Of a stretch of DNA of 64,000 bases, positions 62,719 through 64,000 are shown piece after piece (the stretch's first letter is position 1; each line of letters begins with the position of its first letter). This stretch comes from Deefgea salmonis (GTDB taxonomy: Bacteria > Pseudomonadota > Gammaproteobacteria > Burkholderiales > Chitinibacteraceae): contig NZ_JAJAWG010000002.1 in assembly GCF_020531905.1 (NCBI RefSeq), positions 372,001 through 436,000 of the forward strand. Direction: 5' to 3'. Below the pieces are notes generated by a model. The model ran no database searches and was not told the origin of the DNA. It saw nothing but the letters and a program-made list of their open reading frames with translations. Both the position numbers and the translations under genes were made by a program.

Positions 62719-63075
62719 ATGGATATTATTTATTTGCAGCAAGTGCGTGCCAGCACCGTATTGGGTTGGTACGACTGGGAGCGCACACAGTCACAAGTGG
62801 TCGAACTCGACTTAGAAATCGGCCTACCTTCAGCCCGAGCATGTGTTTCTGATCATTTAAATGACACGATTGATTACGATAAAGTGGTCACGCAGATTCG
62901 GCAAGATTTAACAGAAAAACACTTTCTTTTACTCGAAGCTTTAGCCGAGCATATTGCCAATATTGTACTGAATGATTTTGGCGCTCCTTGGATTAAAGTT
63001 TCGGTCACCAAATTAGGTATTTTGCAAGAAGTCGCTCGAGTTGGCGTCACGATTGAACGTGGGCAGCGCGCATAA
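62719..63075 (+). CDS. folB: Dihydroneopterin aldolase
   Basis: A 118-residue enzyme of folate synthesis that cleaves dihydroneopterin to the hydroxymethyl pterin used by FolK. The family signatures are TVLGWYDWERTQSQVVELDL near the N-terminus and TIDYDKVV plus LLEALAEHIANIVL in the middle. It often follows or diverges from plsY in proteobacteria, as here. Confidence 0.93.
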   Translation: MDIIYLQQVRASTVLGWYDWERTQSQVVELDLEIGLPSARACVSDHLNDTIDYDKVVTQIRQDLTEKHFLLLEALAEHIANIVLNDFGAPWIKVSVTKLGILQEVARVGVTIERGQRA

Positions 63076-63228
63076 AGGCAGCGCAAGCATGTGCATGGAT
63101 TACTCGTAAAGGTTCGCTTTTTAGGGCGCATGCGATGTTTTTTAGTGATCATTTCCAATGCGATTGAACTTTTTGTATTTTTCCCGTACTAACTGAGCAA
63201 AGTTAACTAATTAACCAAGGAATTTAAA

Positions 63229-64000
63229 ATGGCGCGTTTTGCGAACACTTTAATGGTCGTCATGATGAGTACTGCTTTGTTCACTGCCAATATGGCAGAA
63301 GCAAAGCGTGTTGGCGGTGGCCGCTCTGGTGGTATGCAGCGTCAAGCCGCGCCAGCGCCACAGCGCAATAATATGCAGCAGCAACAAGCGCCAAGACAGC
63401 AGCAGGCCGCACCCGCCCAGCAAAAATCAGGCGGCATGGGCATGATGGGTGGCGTATTAGGTGGTTTGGCTGCGGGCTCATTATTGGGTTATATGTTTGG
63501 CAATAGCGGCAACGCTTCGGGTTCTGCCCAAGGTGATGGCGGTATTCCGTGGGGCACATTGTTGCTGCTCGGTGCATTAACTGCCGGTGGTGTGATGTGG
63601 ATGCGTCGTCGTCAACAAGCGCAAGCGCAAGCGGTGCAACCGAATGCGATGAATTATGCCGGCATGTCTCCAATGCCAGCGGCACCTACTGCACCTGTTG
63701 AGCAAGATCGTATGTTCCGTATTGGTGAAGGTGCAGCAGCACCCACAGCAGCATGGGGGGGCGCAGCACCATTAAATACCGCACCAATCACACGCTTGCC
63801 CGATGGCACTGAAGTGGCGGCATTTTTACGCCAAGCGCGTGCAAGCTTTATGCATATGCAATCGCTGAACTCTCCGTCGCAAGCAGAAGAAATGCGCCGC
63901 TATATGACGCCTGAACTATTTGCTGATTTAAAAAATGAAATCGGCAGCAATTCAGATGTCGCTGAATTCCCTGAATTGAATTTGCAGGTGCTTGAAGCGG
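63229..64000 (+). CDS. Tim44-like domain protein, 5' part
   Basis: Runs off the right edge after about 257 residues. The ATG at 63229 has AAGGAA upstream and begins a signal-like segment (MARFANTLMVVMMSTALFTAN). A Gln/Pro/Ala-rich low-complexity region follows (about 36-66), then a Gly-rich membrane segment (GGVLGGLAAGSLLGYMFG) and a second hydrophobic helix before MRRRQQ. From about residue 185 the Tim44-like domain begins (EVAAFLRQARASFMHMQ, MRRYMTPELFADLKNE). Family members are membrane-associated proteins of unclear role. Confidence 0.8.
   Translation, partial: MARFANTLMVVMMSTALFTANMAEAKRVGGGRSGGMQRQAAPAPQRNNMQQQQAPRQQQAAPAQQKSGGMGMMGGVLGGLAAGSLLGYMFGNSGNASGSAQGDGGIPWGTLLLLGALTAGGVMWMRRRQQAQAQAVQPNAMNYAGMSPMPAAPTAPVEQDRMFRIGEGAAAPTAAWGGAAPLNTAPITRLPDGTEVAAFLRQARASFMHMQSLNSPSQAEEMRRYMTPELFADLKNEIGSNSDVAEFPELNLQVLEA

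Overview
The window looks like chromosomal DNA of a flagellated Gram-negative betaproteobacterium, probably of the order Neisseriales. The reasons are the order pcnB-folK-panB-panC, the block yciB-yciI-bolA-parvulin, small proteins of the DUF2788, DUF3579 and DUF1415 families, a sigma54-type promoter ahead of the flagellar rod/hook operon, and moderate GC with AT-rich intergenic DNA. The genus cannot be fixed from the sequence. No rRNA, tRNA, insertion sequence, prophage or CRISPR array was seen; the only structural RNA recognised is the small SRP RNA.

Layout. 1-5.4 kb: the start of a secreted protein, a small secreted protein, a large ImpA-like metalloprotease lipoprotein and an AraC-type regulator with a long C-terminal extension. 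5.5-16.9 kb, all leftward: a tripartite RND efflux pump and, upstream of it, an acid-resistance set (glutamate decarboxylase, OprB-type porin, glutamate/GABA antiporter, glutaminase). 17.5-22.3 kb: PhzF-like protein, poly(A) polymerase, then folate and pantothenate genes. 22.4-30.6 kb: YitT-like membrane protein, PEBP-like protein, an isolated flagellin, DUF1415, an NlpD-like lipoprotein, folA, ppa and a Pat-type protein acetyltransferase. 30.6-42.2 kb: two small unknown genes, then flgBCDEFGHIJKL with visible sigma54 and sigma28 promoters. 42.2-47.5 kb: radA, trxA, rho, rpmE and a membrane glycosyltransferase. 47.5-53.3 kb: small genes, argG, a LysE-type exporter, argF, DUF3579 and a short-chain dehydrogenase. 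53.3-64 kb: L,D-transpeptidase and TPR proteins, a thermonuclease, hpnC, a ComEA-like protein, the yciB-to-parvulin block, SRP RNA, asparaginase, smpB, plsY, folB and the start of a Tim44-like protein.

Working together. Glutaminase makes glutamate and ammonia from glutamine, GadB consumes a proton when it decarboxylates glutamate, and GadC exchanges glutamate (and probably glutamine) for GABA; the porin lies inside the same gene run. The flg genes build the rod, hook and hook-filament junction, with a sigma54 promoter for the early operon and a sigma28 promoter for flgKL. argF and argG give successive steps of arginine synthesis around an amino-acid exporter gene.

The most unusual signal is a dispersed, strictly spaced palindromic element, GGTAT-N37-ATACC. 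Seven copies lie between genes, all with exactly 42 bp between the starts of the two arms and most with an internal GCTT. Three further copies with the same spacing lie inside genes. It matches no repeat class I recognise and is the main candidate for something undescribed.
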